DNA of 64,000 nt from Holophagales bacterium (GTDB taxonomy: Bacteria; Acidobacteriota; Thermoanaerobaculia; UBA5066). The position numbers were made by a program, and so were the translations under genes. The stretch spans positions 62,001 to 126,000 of the forward strand of contig JADJVF010000002.1 in NCBI GenBank assembly GCA_016716705.1. The letters are read 5' to 3'. Below are positions 35,122 through 44,328 of the stretch, in pieces; positions within the stretch are counted from its first letter, which is position 1, and the number at the start of each line of letters is the position of its first letter. The notes beneath the pieces were generated by a model that saw nothing but the letters and a program-made list of their open reading frames with translations, ran no database searches and was not told the DNA's origin.

Positions 35122-36130
35122 AGCGTCCGGCCCACCGCGGCCGCGATCGGCGCGAGCCGCGCCATCAGGTCGGAGAACATCTCCGGCGTCAGGGCCTGGG
35201 GCCCGTCGGAGAGGGCCCGCTCGGGCTGGTGGTGGACCTCGACGGCGACTCCGTCCGCGCCCGCCGCGATCGACGCGAAGGACATCGGGGCGACCTTGTG
35301 GCGCCGCCCCGTGCCGTGCGACGGGTCGACGAGGATCGGCAGGTGCGAGAGCCGCTCGACCGCCGGGACGATGGAGAGGTCGAGCGTGTTTCGCGTGAAG
35401 TCGCTGAAGGTTCGCACGCCCCGCTCGCAGAGGACGACGTTCGGGTTCCCCTCGTTGAGGACGTATTCGGCGGCGAGGAGGAACTCCTCGAGCGTCGCCG
35501 ACATGCCACGCTTCAGGAGGACCGGCTTGCCGATCCGCCCGCCGCCTTCAGCAGCTCGAAGTTCTGCATGTTCCGTGCGCCGATCTGCAGGCAATCGGCG
35601 TATTTCGCCACGATGTCGATCGAGGAGGTGTCGAGCGCCTCCGTGACGACCGGGAGCCCCGTCTCTTCCCGGGCCGCCGCGAGGATCTTCAGCCCCTCCT
35701 CGCCGAGCCCCTGGAAGGCGTAGGGGGACGTCCGCGGCTTGTAGGCCCCGCCCCGCAGGAGGTGGGCGCCGCGCGCCTTGACCTCCCGGGCGATCGTCAC
35801 CGTCTGCTCGAGCGACTCGACGGCGCACGGGCCGGCGATGATCACGAGGCGGGTCCCACCGACCGGGACGCCCCCGATCGAGACGATCGTGTCGTCGGGG
35901 TGGAACTCGCGGGAGACGAGCTTGTAGGGGTGCGAGACCTTGATGACCTCGAGGACCCCGGGGAGGTCCTCGAACGCGGTCGGCTCGACGGTTCCACGGT
36001 TTCCGGTGATCCCGACGGCGGTCCGCTGCTCACCCGGTATCGGGTGGGCCTTCAGCCCCATCCTCCCGGCGGTCTCGACCACCCGGTCGACGTCGGCCGG
36101 GGTGGCGCTCCTGTCCATGACGATCAACAC
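35118..36130 (-). CDS. aroF: 3-deoxy-7-phosphoheptulonate synthase, N-terminal ferredoxin-like type (frameshifted)
   Basis: First enzyme of the shikimate pathway (phosphoenolpyruvate plus erythrose-4-phosphate to DAHP). The class I-beta form has an N-terminal regulatory domain (MLIVMDRSATPADVDRVV, then GTVEPTAFEDLPGV) followed by the barrel: VIIAGPCAVESLEQ, LLRGGAYKPRTSPYAFQG, CLQIGARNMQNFELLKA, PVLLKRGMSATLEEF, ILVDPSHGTGRRH. The frame breaks at about 35534-35545; one added base joins LLKAAG to RIGKPVLLKRG. About 337 residues once repaired. It heads the aroF-carA-permease operon. Confidence 0.93.
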
Positions 36131-36157
36131 GGTGTCTCGTCCTCCGCAGCCGCTGTT

Positions 36158-36163
36158 TATACT
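36158..36163 (+). promoter_or_regulatory. -10 element TATACT in the aroF divergent region
   Basis: TATACT lies 44 nt before the ATG at 36208, which also has a strong Shine-Dalgarno (AAGGAGG). On the minus strand the overlapping TATAAA could serve aroF 26 nt away. No convincing -35 for either. Confidence 0.38.
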
Positions 36164-36207
36164 TCATCGTGGCGTGCCGGGACTTCCCGGTGCGGCAAGG
36201 AGGCTCC

Positions 36208-37005
36208 ATGGCGATCCGGCGCACCCTTTCCCTCTCGGGCCTGGCCCTCGCGGGGGCGCTCCTGGCGGCACTTCCCGCCCCCGCGTACCTGATCATCCTG
36301 AAGGACGGCACGCGCATCGAGGCGGCCGAAAAGCCGGTCGAGCAGGGCCGGAACTTCATCTTCAAGGACAAGCTCGGGGCCCGGAAGATGATCGCGATCA
36401 CCGAGGTGGACCCGGCGAAGACGGACGCGGCGAACCAGGAGAACTACCGGGACGCCTACATCCTCGGCGATCCGGCGCCGATGAAGAAGGAGTCCGACAA
36501 GGGCGTCAAGGCCCCGTCGCTGTCGGAGTTCATCAAGCAGACCAAGAAGTCCGACATCCCGGCCCCTGCTGCCGCCACGCCCGTGAGCCCGAACGAGCCC
36601 TCGACGACGCAGGGCCCCGAACGGTCGGCCCAGAGGGGCTTCGAGCGGCCGGCCGGTCCTGCCCCGGGGAACGTCCTCGACCCGGTCGTCCAGGACGCCT
36701 TCCTGCGCGCCTACCAGTCGGCCTCGGTCCGCGGCGCACGCATCACCCAGGGAGGAGCCGGGACCATCCGGGTCCAGGCCGTGACGGACGGAGAGGCGGT
36801 CGTCTTCGCCGCGCTCGTCAGTACGGCCCGCGGCCTCAAGGAGGCGCGAACGGCCGGCCGGCTCGTCGACCAGGTGGAGCTCTACATGGCGACGAGCGCG
36901 GGCGAGAACGCGGGCAAGTTCGTCATGACTCCCGAAGATGCCGACAGCCTCCTGAACGGCACGATCCCCCCCGCCAAGTTCTTCGTCGCCAACGTCCAGC
37001 TCTGA
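36208..37005 (+). CDS. Secreted protein of unknown function
   Basis: A 265-residue protein with a perfect AAGGAGG Shine-Dalgarno. The signal peptide spans residues 1-27 (LALAGALLAALPAPA). The mature protein starts YLIILKDGTRIEAAEKPVEQ, a strand pattern seen in small periplasmic proteins that begin LKDG. A basic then Pro/Ala-rich linker covers ~95-150, and a folded C-terminal region spans ~155-265 with no recognised motif. It heads a three-gene cluster with two short unknown genes. Confidence 0.75.
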   Translation: MAIRRTLSLSGLALAGALLAALPAPAYLIILKDGTRIEAAEKPVEQGRNFIFKDKLGARKMIAITEVDPAKTDAANQENYRDAYILGDPAPMKKESDKGVKAPSLSEFIKQTKKSDIPAPAAATPVSPNEPSTTQGPERSAQRGFERPAGPAPGNVLDPVVQDAFLRAYQSASVRGARITQGGAGTIRVQAVTDGEAVVFAALVSTARGLKEARTAGRLVDQVELYMATSAGENAGKFVMTPEDADSLLNGTIPPAKFFVANVQL

Positions 37006-37012
37006 GCCCTCA

Positions 37013-37345
37013 GTGGAGGCCGGAACCCTCGTCCTCGTCCACCTCCATTCGCCGAAGGAGAAGTACTGGGGTCTGCTTCGAGCGCTCGGGCCGGCCGGCG
37101 TGACCGTCCGCGGAATCGACGTTGCGCTCTTCGACGACTGGGCGCGGCAGTGCCGGGCGGGCTCGGAGGCCGAGCTGGGACCCGCGACGCTCTTCCTCCC
37201 TCTCCACCGCGTCGAGAAGGTCTTCGAGGACGCGCGGATCGGGACGGTCGCCGCCTATCACGAGAGGTTCTTCGAGATGGTGGGAAAGGACGTCCGCGAC
37301 GTCCTTCTCCTCGAGACGGGGCGGCCCGACGGGCCGCTCCAATAG
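37013..37345 (+). CDS. Conserved-looking unknown protein, 110 residues
   Basis: GTG start 7 nt after the preceding stop. The sequence has balanced composition and alpha/beta character (GTLVLVHLHSPKEKYWGLLR, GPATLFLPLHRVEKVFEDAR). No signal peptide, membrane helix or known motif is recognised. Its stop TAG runs into the AGGAGG that serves the next gene, so the two are coupled. Confidence 0.7.
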   Translation: MEAGTLVLVHLHSPKEKYWGLLRALGPAGVTVRGIDVALFDDWARQCRAGSEAELGPATLFLPLHRVEKVFEDARIGTVAAYHERFFEMVGKDVRDVLLLETGRPDGPLQ

Positions 37346-37353
37346 GAGGTTTC

Positions 37354-37569
37354 GTGGCCGAGCTCGTCTGGCAGCTGAGGAAGGGACCGGAGGGGGCGCC
37401 CTACGCGTTCGCCGCCTTCAACAAGGCCGAGAAGCGGACGAACTTCTTCGAAAAGGCCGAGGAACTCCGCGGGTTCCTGATGAAGCACGGCTCCTCGGCC
37501 GAGGACGCCGTGACGCTCTCCGCGCGGGTCGAGGCGGGCGAGACGGTTTCGATCACCCTCTCGAAGTAG
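37354..37569 (+). CDS. Small unknown protein, 71 residues
   Basis: GTG start with AGGAGG at 37344-37349. A compact soluble protein (VAELVWQLRKGPEGAPYAF, then EKAEELRGFLMKHGSSAED and ETVSITLSK). No recognised family. Transcribed with the two genes before it. Confidence 0.65.
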   Translation: MAELVWQLRKGPEGAPYAFAAFNKAEKRTNFFEKAEELRGFLMKHGSSAEDAVTLSARVEAGETVSITLSK

Positions 37570-37613
37570 GGGGCTCTCGCGGGTGACGGGAGGGCGGCTC
37601 GCCGCCGCTCCTC

Positions 37614-38983
37614 TCAGTGCCCCGGCTGCGACAGCTCGAGGAGGACGCCCCCCGTCGACGCCGGGTGGACGAACGCCACGAGGCATCCGTGCGCCCCCGG
37701 CAGCGGGGTCTCGTTCACGAGCCTCACGCCCGCGGCTTTCAGCTTCGCCAGCGTCGCGGCGACGTCGGCCACCTCGAGGCAGACGTGGTGGAGGCCGGGG
37801 CCCTTCTTCTCGAGGAACTTCGCGATGGGGCTCTCGGGGGCGGTCGGCTCGAGGAGCTCGAGGGCCGACTCGCCGACCGGCCGGAACGACGTGATCACCT
37901 TCTGCGAGGCGACCTCCTCGCGGTGCTCCTCGGGAAGGCCCAGGAGGTCCCAGAAGGAGCCGCCGCCGTCGACCGACGCCACGGCGAGGCCGAGGTGCGA
38001 GATCTTCGTCGCGCCGTCCTTTGGCGCAGCCGGCCCGCCATTCCTGCGGAGCGTCTCCAGCAGCGCCTGCGCGGCGCGGAACGGGTCCTCGCTCCGCGCC
38101 TCGATCCGTCCTGCCCAGGAGGCCATCGACGCCTCGCTGCCGGAAAGGCCGTGGAGCTCGGCGAGGAGCCTCTCCTGGACGATCGTCTCGATCCGCCGGA
38201 CCGTCCGGTCCCGGCGGCGGGACGCCCCCGCGGGCCGGAGAGGAAGTCCCTGTGCTTCGCCAGCTCGGCACGCAGCCCGTCGACGCCGTCGCCCGTCCGC
38301 GCGACCGTCTTCAGGACCGGGGGAATCCACGCCCCGTGCTCCCCCAGCTCGAGCATCTGGAGGACCTCCCCGACCGTCCGGTCGGCCCCGTCGCGGTCGG
38401 CCTTGTTGACGACGAAGACGTCGGCGACCTCCATCAGGCCCGCCTTGATCGCCTGGATGTCGTCCCCCATGCCGGGCGTCAGGAGGACGACGCAGGTCTC
38501 GGCGAGACGGAAGACCTCCACCTCGTCCTGCCCGACGCCGACCGTCTCGACGAGGACGTCGTCGAAGCCGGCCGCGTCGAAGACGTCGACGGCGTCGGCG
38601 GTGGCGCGCGAGACGCCGCCGAGGTGGCCGCGGGTGGCCATCGACCGGATCATCACGCCCGGGTCGGTGTAGAGGTCCTGCATCCGGATCCGGTCGCCCA
38701 GGATCGCGCCCCCGGTGAAGGGCGAAGAAGGATCGACGGCGACGATGCCGACCTTGCGGCCCTCGGCCCGGGCGGCCTTGGCGAGGGCGGCGGTCAGGGT
38801 CGACTTGCCGGCGCCGGGAGCGCCCGTCAGGCCGATGACGCGGGCACGCCCCGTGCGGGGCCAGAGGTGGGAGAGGAGTTCGGGAAATCGCGGGTCCGAG
38901 GTCTCGGCCCAGGTGATGGCCCGGGCGATGGCCGGCGGGGTCCCCGCGAGGACGCGCTCTGCGAGCTCGCGAACGGGATTCAT
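37614..38983 (-). CDS. MeaB-type GTPase fused to methylmalonyl-CoA epimerase (frameshifted)
   Basis: About 456 residues once repaired. Residues 1-250 are a MeaB/ArgK G3E GTPase that protects and loads adenosylcobalamin into methylmalonyl-CoA mutase: GLTGAPGAGKSTLTAAL (P-loop), VDPSSPFTGGAILGDRIRM, ETVGVGQDEVEV, VVNKADRDGAD. The frame breaks at the C-run 38225-38229; adding one base continues the MeaB C-terminal arm (RRIETIVQERLLAEL). With no stop between, this runs into a glyoxalase-fold epimerase: ISHLGLAVASVDGGGSFW, GLHHVCLEVADVAAT and GVLLELSQ, supplying the His, His and Glu metal ligands. This joins two steps of propionyl-CoA metabolism. The mutase is not in the window. Confidence 0.88.
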
Positions 38984-38992
38984 GGCTCCGGG

Positions 38993-38998
38993 AGTCTA
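38993..38998 (-). promoter_or_regulatory. -10-like element TAGACT for the meaB fusion gene
   Basis: Minus-strand TAGACT ends 9 nt before the ATG at 38983, with no Shine-Dalgarno. It is paired with a plus-strand TAGAAT 15 nt further on in the 44-bp divergent gap. Confidence 0.4.
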
Positions 38999-39012
38999 AG
39001 GGAGCGGACCGT

Positions 39013-39018
39013 TAGAAT
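39013..39018 (+). promoter_or_regulatory. -10-like element TAGAAT for the GAF/sigma-54 activator gene
   Basis: TAGAAT ends 9 nt before the GTG at 39028, with no Shine-Dalgarno between. Identical in sequence and spacing to the element upstream of the microcompartment operon. Confidence 0.42.
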
Positions 39019-39027
39019 CCCCCCTTC

Positions 39028-41092
39028 GTGCAAAAGGCCTCCTCCTCCCCGCGTGCGGCCGATCCGCTCGTCGGGGTCCTGACCGAGATCGCGCGGATCG
39101 TCGCGGAGACGCTCTCGCTGCCGGACGTCTTCGTGCGCGTCGCCGGCGCGGCGCGGCGCGTCCTGCCGTTCGACGCGGCGGGCGTCGTGAGGATCGTCGA
39201 CGGCCCCGCGCTCCTGTCGTGGGGAATGGCGACTCCCGGAATCCCCGCCGGACCCGAGTGGCGCTACGAGAGGAGCGAGACCTCCGACATCCTCTGGCCC
39301 TCGGCGACGGGGACGCGAAGGATCGACGACGCCCGGACCGTCCTCGAGCTGTCCCTGCGTGCCGACAAGGACGTGCTCGACTCCGGGACCCGCTCGATTC
39401 TCGTGGCACCGATCGTCCGCGGCCAGGTGGCTCTCGGAGACCTCTGGCTCTCCGCGAAGACCCCGGCGCGATTCTCGCCCGGGGACGAAGAGACTGCGGG
39501 CGCGATCGCCGACATCCTCTCCGCGGCGCTCGAGCACGAGCGTCTCGCCGACGAGGAGCGGGAGAGGCTCGGGCGGCATCGCGAGCTCGACGCCCTCGGC
39601 CCCGCCCTCGCGAGCGCGCTCGACGTCCGGGAGGTCTTCGACCAGGTCTCGGCGATCGCCCGACGGGTCCTCCCCCACGACAAGATGACCCTCGGCCTCC
39701 TCTCCGACGACCGGACGGAGAATCGGCTCTGGGCCATCGCGGGCGACCGCTCGTGGGCTCCCGAGACGTACCCGATCCCCGAGTCCGAACGGGCGCAGAT
39801 GGAGCTCGGGTTCCAGATCGTAGGGGACGCCGAGACCGACCTCCCGCCCGACTCGTCGCGTCGCGCGATCCTGCTCGGCGCCGGGCTCCGCTCGAGCCTC
39901 AGGGTACCCGTGAGGCTCGAGGGGAGGATCGTCGGCGCCCTCTCCTTCCACGCGACGGAAATGGGACGGTACGGCGAGGAGGACGTCGAGCTGGCCGGGC
40001 GCGTCGCCGGACCAGGTCGCCCTCGCGTTCTCCCACCAGCGCCTCGCCGAGGAGGCGAAGAGGGCTGAGGAGGCGAGGCGGGAGGCGGCACGCCTCGAGG
40101 CCCGCGTCCAGGCGCTCTCGGACGAGCTGGAGTCGCGCGACGGCTTCGGCCGCATCGTCGGCGCTTCGCCCGCCTGGAGGGCCGTTCTCGTCCACGCGTC
40201 GAAAGTCGCGCCCACCGAGACGACCGTTCTCCTGACGGGCGACTCGGGGACCGGAAAGGAAGTGGTCGCGCGCGCCATCCACCGGGCGTCGGCCCGGAGC
40301 GCGGGACCGTTCGTCGCCCTGAACTGCGCGGCCCTCCCGGAACAGCTCCTGGAATCGGAGCTGTTCGGCTACGAGAAGGGCGCCTTCACCGGCGCCTACG
40401 CTTCGCGCCCGGGCCGGCTCGAGCAGGCTGCGGGAGGCACCCTCTTCCTCGACGAAGTGGGCGAGACGAGCCCGCTCGTCCAGGCCAAGCTCCTCAGGGT
40501 CCTCGAAGCGAGAGAGTTCCAGCGTCTCGGCGGAGCGAAGGTGCTGAAGGCCGACGTGAGGCTCGTCGCCGCCACGAACCGCGACCTCCAGGCCGCCATC
40601 GCGCGCGGCGACTTCCGGGAGGACCTCTTCTACCGCCTCTCGGTCTTCGAGATCCACCTCCCTCCCCTGCGCGAGAGACCCGAGGACATCCTCCTCCTGA
40701 CCGAGCGCTTCCTCGGCGACCTGTCGAGAAACGTCGGTCGGCCCGCGCCCGGCGTCTCGCGCGAGGCACGCGAGCTCCTCCTGGTCTACTCCTGGCCCGG
40801 CAACGTTCGCGAGCTGCGCAACGCCCTGGAGCGCGCCGTGATCCTCTCCGAGGGCGGGCTCGTCCAGGCGGAGCACCTTCCCATCGCCGTGTCGCGGAAC
40901 GGCGCGGCGCGCGTCGCCTCGGCGGCCGCAGTGGAGCTGCCTCCCGGCGGCCTCGACCTCGACGAGCTGGAGAAGTCGCTCGTGGCCCAGGCGCTCGAGC
41001 GGTCGAAGAACAACCGGAGCCGCGCGGCGAAACTCCTCGGCCTCACCCGAGCCCAGCTCTACACCCGCCTCGAGCGGTACGGGCTGGCGTGA
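39028..41092 (+). CDS. GAF-domain sigma-54-dependent transcriptional activator (frameshifted)
   Basis: About 687 residues once repaired. Two GAF-like domains occupy ~15-170 and ~180-340. The frame breaks at 40008-40011; removing one G restores VADQVALAFSHQRLAEE and a coiled coil. The AAA+ module follows: TGDSGTGKEVVARAI (Walker A), GYEKGAFTGAYAS (canonical sigma-54 loop), GGTLFLDEVGE (Walker B). A C-terminal Fis helix-turn-helix (NRSRAAKLLGLTRAQLYTRL) completes it. This is the FhlA/NorR-like plan, in which GAF domains sense a small ligand. It is divergent from meaB, and the aminotransferase gene downstream is a likely co-transcript. Confidence 0.9.
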
Positions 41093-41130
41093 CTCCCGCC
41101 CGCGGGCCCGGGCTCCGGAGGGATCCGGCG

Positions 41131-42321
41131 ATGGTGTCGCCGCCGCGAAACCCCCTCGCGGCTCTCTGGCTTCTCGACCCGGCCGTCTCATACCTCAACC
41201 ATGGCTCTTTCGGTGCCTGCCCGGCCGCTGTCCTCTCGAAGCAGGCCGACCTGAGAGCTGAGCTGGAGCGGGAGCCGGTCGACTTCCTCTGGCGGACCCT
41301 CCCCGCCCGGCTCGCCGAAGCGCGCGGCACGCTCGCGGCCTTCCTCTGCTCCAGCCCGGACGACCTCGCTTTCGTCCCGAACGCCACGGCGGGCGTCAAC
41401 GCGGTCCTCCGCTCGCTCGAGTTTCGACCCGGCGACGAGCTGCTCACCACGTCCCACGTCTACCCCGCCTGCCGGAAGGCGATGGAGTTCGTCGCGGCGA
41501 GGACCGGGGTCCGCGTCGTGGAGGCCCCCGTCCCCTTCCCCCTCTCGGGGGAGGACGACGTCGTCGCACCGGTGCTCGACGCCGTGACGCCCCGGACGCG
41601 ACTGGCCCTGCTCGACCACGTCACGAGCCCGACAGCGGTCGTCTTTCCGGTCGAACGCCTCGTCGCCGGACTGAGGGAGCGGGGCGTCGAGACGCTCGTC
41701 GACGGGGCGCACGCCCCCGGCATGGTTCCCGTCGATCTCGATGGGCTCGGAGCCGCGTTCTATACGGGGAATGCGCACAAGTGGCTCTGCGCACCGAAAG
41801 GGGCCGCGTTCCTCCACGTGCGACGCGACCTTCAGGCCTCGATCCATCCGACGACGATCAGCCACGGGTACTCGGCGGCCGGCGCCGGCGCGCGCTTTCG
41901 GGCCGAATTCGACTGGACCGGTACCTGCGACCCGACGCCCTGGCTCTCGATTCCGGCGGCGGCCGCCTTCCTCGGCTCGCTCCTGCCGGGAGGCTGGCCC
42001 GAGGTGATGTCGAGAAACCACGCTCTCGCGCTCGAGGCGCGCGAGATCCTCTGCGCGGCCCTGGGCGTCGCGGCGCCCGTACCCGGTTCGATGATCGGGT
42101 CGATCGCGTCCGTCCCGCTGCCGGTCCCGGCCCCCGGTTCCCCCGCCGCGCGCCTGTCCCACGAGGGGCTCATGAACTGGTTTCGCGAGCGCGGCGTCGA
42201 GACGTGGCTGTATCCCTGGCCCTGCGCCGGCGGAAAGCTCATCCGCGTCTCGGCCCAGCTCTACAACACCCGGTCGGAGTACGAGATCCTCGCCGCGCTC
42301 CTCCTGGAGGCGCTCGGCTGA
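41131..42321 (+). CDS. Class V PLP-dependent aminotransferase (isopenicillin-N-epimerase-like)
   Basis: ATG at 41131 with GGAGGGA 7 nt upstream is preferred; GTG at 41089, overlapping the previous stop, is the alternative. 396 residues. Motifs: YLNHGSFGACPAAVL at the start, NATAGVNAVLRSL, VDGAHAPGMVPVDL, and the PLP-binding Lys in YTGNAHKWLCAPKGAAF. The C-terminal small domain ends in the RVSAQLYNT-type substrate arginine motif. Members include isopenicillin N epimerases and cysteine-desulfurase-like enzymes. With no beta-lactam genes nearby, the substrate is unknown. Confidence 0.9.
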   Translation: MVSPPRNPLAALWLLDPAVSYLNHGSFGACPAAVLSKQADLRAELEREPVDFLWRTLPARLAEARGTLAAFLCSSPDDLAFVPNATAGVNAVLRSLEFRPGDELLTTSHVYPACRKAMEFVAARTGVRVVEAPVPFPLSGEDDVVAPVLDAVTPRTRLALLDHVTSPTAVVFPVERLVAGLRERGVETLVDGAHAPGMVPVDLDGLGAAFYTGNAHKWLCAPKGAAFLHVRRDLQASIHPTTISHGYSAAGAGARFRAEFDWTGTCDPTPWLSIPAAAAFLGSLLPGGWPEVMSRNHALALEAREILCAALGVAAPVPGSMIGSIASVPLPVPAPGSPAARLSHEGLMNWFRERGVETWLYPWPCAGGKLIRVSAQLYNTRSEYEILAALLLEALG

Positions 42322-42342
42322 GCCCGGGCTTCGCCGGCTCCT

Positions 42343-42465
42343 TCAGCCCGCGAGGAGGATCGCGGAGCCCGCCAGGAGGGCCGCGAGAATGAACCGGAAG
42401 AGCCGGCCGAACAGAGGACGCGGGAACGGCTCCGCGGTGATTTCCGGACCGGGTGCGACGCTCAT
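42343..42465 (-). CDS. Possible small membrane protein, 40 residues
   Basis: A short frame starting at ATG 42465 (MSVAPGPEITAEPFPRPLFG) and ending in one hydrophobic helix (LFRFILAALLAGSAILLAG). There is no clear Shine-Dalgarno. It sits between the aminotransferase and the tag gene on the opposite strand. It could be a real single-pass microprotein or chance. Confidence 0.3.
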   Translation of the reverse strand: MSVAPGPEITAEPFPRPLFGRLFRFILAALLAGSAILLAG

Positions 42466-42526
42466 CGGATCGTAGTGTGGCGAGTGGATCTCGTCCCACG
42501 GCGCTCCGGATGTCATCATTTCGCGC

Positions 42527-43102
42527 ATGTCCGAGAGCCTCCGATGCCCCTGGGCAGGAACCGATCCGCTCTACGTCGCCTACCACGACGAGGAGTGGGG
42601 GGTCCCCTCGCGCGACGACCGTCACCTCTTCGAGATGCTCGTTCTCGAAGGCGCGCAGGCCGGCCTCTCCTGGATCACGATCCTGAGGAAGCGGGAAGGC
42701 TACCGGACGGCGTTCGCCGGCTTCGACCCGGCGACGGTCGCACGGTTCGGCCCCGGGGACGTCGAGATCCTCCTCGGGAACCCGGGCATCGTCCGGAACC
42801 GTCTCAAGGTCGGATCGGCAATCGGCAACGCGAAGGCGTTCCTCGCCCTTCAGGCTGAGGAGGGGAGCTTCTCCACGTGGCTGTGGCGGTACGTCGACGG
42901 CTTGCCGGTCCAGGGCGCCTTTCGGGAGATGCGGGAGGTCCCGGCAAAGACGCCCCTGGCCGAGCGAATCTCGAAGGACCTCCTCAAGCGCGGTTTCCGT
43001 TTCGTCGGACCGACGATCGTCTATGCGTATCTGCAGGCCGTCGGCGTCGTGAACGACCACCTCGTGGGCTGCCCGCGACGCCGCGAGGTGTCATCGCGCT
43101 GA
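42527..43102 (+). CDS. tag: DNA-3-methyladenine glycosylase I
   Basis: A 191-residue base-excision repair enzyme removing 3-methyladenine. It starts RCPWAGTDPLYVAYHDEEWG (zinc-binding Cys and the family Tyr/His cluster), with HLFEMLVLEGAQAGLSWITIL (catalytic-site Glu and aromatic residues) and FRFVGPTIVYAYLQAVGVVNDH with C-terminal zinc ligands His and Cys. Full length. Confidence 0.96.
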   Translation: MSESLRCPWAGTDPLYVAYHDEEWGVPSRDDRHLFEMLVLEGAQAGLSWITILRKREGYRTAFAGFDPATVARFGPGDVEILLGNPGIVRNRLKVGSAIGNAKAFLALQAEEGSFSTWLWRYVDGLPVQGAFREMREVPAKTPLAERISKDLLKRGFRFVGPTIVYAYLQAVGVVNDHLVGCPRRREVSSR

Positions 43103-43166
43103 CCAGACGCAGGGCGGGCCGCGAGCCGGCTTTCGCCCGCTTCGCCGTCCTCGCGGCTCCGACCAG

Positions 43167-43673
43167 TCAACGCGGTCCGCGCTTCTCTTGCTTTCCGGGT
43201 TTCGTCCTGCCGACAGGCCGCACCGGGTCCTTCGCGCTCCCCCGCCCCTTCGGCGCGACCTCCGACTTCAGCGCGACGAGGCGTTTGACGTTCTCCAGGT
43301 CGTCCCCGGGCGCGATCGTCAGGCGAATTCCACGTCCCTCCGCGTAGCGCGGCGCCGCGTCGAGGAGCGCGAGGACGCCGGGTGGGAGGCCTTTCCCCGA
43401 TGCCGCGGCGACCGCCTTCTCGCCGAGGACGAGACCTACGAGGAAACGCCCTTCCTGGGGCGTCAGATAGACGAGGACGCGCTCGGCTCTCTTCAGGCGA
43501 AGCGACCATCCGAACTTCGCGCCCGCGAAATTCCACAGTTCCTCGAGGGGCGGACAACACCGTGCGACGTGCGCGACGAGGTCTGCCCAGAGCGGGGCGG
43601 CCCCGCCCAGACACCGGCGAACCACGGCAGGTGTGGGAGGGACGTCCGGGTCGTCGAATGCGCTGAGGGCCAT
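43167..43673 (-). CDS. DUF3788 family protein
   Basis: A 168-residue cytoplasmic protein. MALSAFDDPDVPPTPAVVRR, WNFAGAKFGWSLRLKRAERV, YLTPQEGRFLVGLVLGEKAV and LLDAAPRYAEGRGIRL match the DUF3788 (PF12663) pattern closely. A basic tail of about 25 residues is added at the C-terminus. Function unknown. The start codon adjoins the abnormal G/C block. Confidence 0.85.
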   Translation of the reverse strand: MALSAFDDPDVPPTPAVVRRCLGGAAPLWADLVAHVARCCPPLEELWNFAGAKFGWSLRLKRAERVLVYLTPQEGRFLVGLVLGEKAVAAASGKGLPPGVLALLDAAPRYAEGRGIRLTIAPGDDLENVKRLVALKSEVAPKGRGSAKDPVRPVGRTKPGKQEKRGPR

Positions 43674-43724
43674 GCCGGCAAGGATACGGCGGCCGGGCTC
43701 AGGCGCCCGGACCCGCAGGGCGGA

Positions 43725-44215
43725 AGCCCCGGGGGGGGGGGGAGAACCCACGCCGCCCGGCCCTGGGCCCCCTGGCGGGCCCCCCCCTGCCACGGGAACG
43801 GTTCCGCGCGCGGCGGGGCGCCCCGGGCGGGGGCGGCCGCGCCCAGCGCGCCCCCCCCCCCCTCTCGGCGACGACGCGCCGCCGGGCCCGCCCCCGGCGG
43901 GGGGGGCCCCGGCGCGGGGGAAAAGCACCCCCCCCCCCCCCCCTGTCCCCCCCGGCGCCACCGCGGGGGGGAGAAAAGCCCCGGAGCGCCGCGGGGCGGC
44001 CCGGCGCCCCCCGCGGCCCCGGCCGGGCGCAAGGGGGGAGAAAAGGGACGGCGGGGCCCGGGCGGGGCGGGCGGCCGGGGCGGCCCGCGCCCGGCGCCCG
44101 CCCCCCCCGGGGGGGGGGCCCCGGGGTGGGGCCGGGGCGGGGGCCGCCCCCCCGCCCGCGGGGCCGGGGGGCCCCCGGCGCGCCCGCCCGCCCCCCCCCA
44201 CCCCCCGACACGACA
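43725..44215. other. Extreme G/C homopolymer block, no gene
   Basis: About 490 bp consisting almost only of G and C in long runs: 13 or so consecutive Gs near 43729, about 18 Cs near 43931, and many runs of 6-10. All six frames are open simply because A and T are nearly missing; the translations are poly-Pro/Gly/Ala/Arg and not protein-like. It starts about 50 bp upstream of the DUF3788 start and ends just before a REP-like palindrome. It is either an unusual low-complexity element or a badly called consensus stretch. Confidence 0.7.
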
Positions 44216-44242
44216 CGGAACCCACCCGAGGAGAAAGGGCAC

Positions 44243-44279
44243 AATACACGTATTCGTGCCTGGCACGAATACGTGTATT
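44243..44279. repeat. REP-like palindrome
   Basis: A perfect 18-bp inverted repeat (44243-44260 and 44262-44279) around a single central T. Its arm starts AATACACG and its centre reads CGTGCCTGGCACG. The same AATACACG, then CCTGGCAC, frame occurs in the repeats flanking the RAYT gene 17 kb away, with compensating changes in the middle of the arm. It could also act as a terminator for the convergent-facing DedA-rhodanese gene. Confidence 0.8.
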
Positions 44280-44328
44280 AGATTCGGAAGGGGCGGGGAG
44301 CGGGCGGGCGTTCCAGTCCGAACCGGGG

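Noticed and set aside
41131..42321. Beta-lactam biosynthesis from an isopenicillin-N-epimerase-like enzyme
   Set aside because: No other beta-lactam genes nearby; this name is commonly attached to generic class V aminotransferases.
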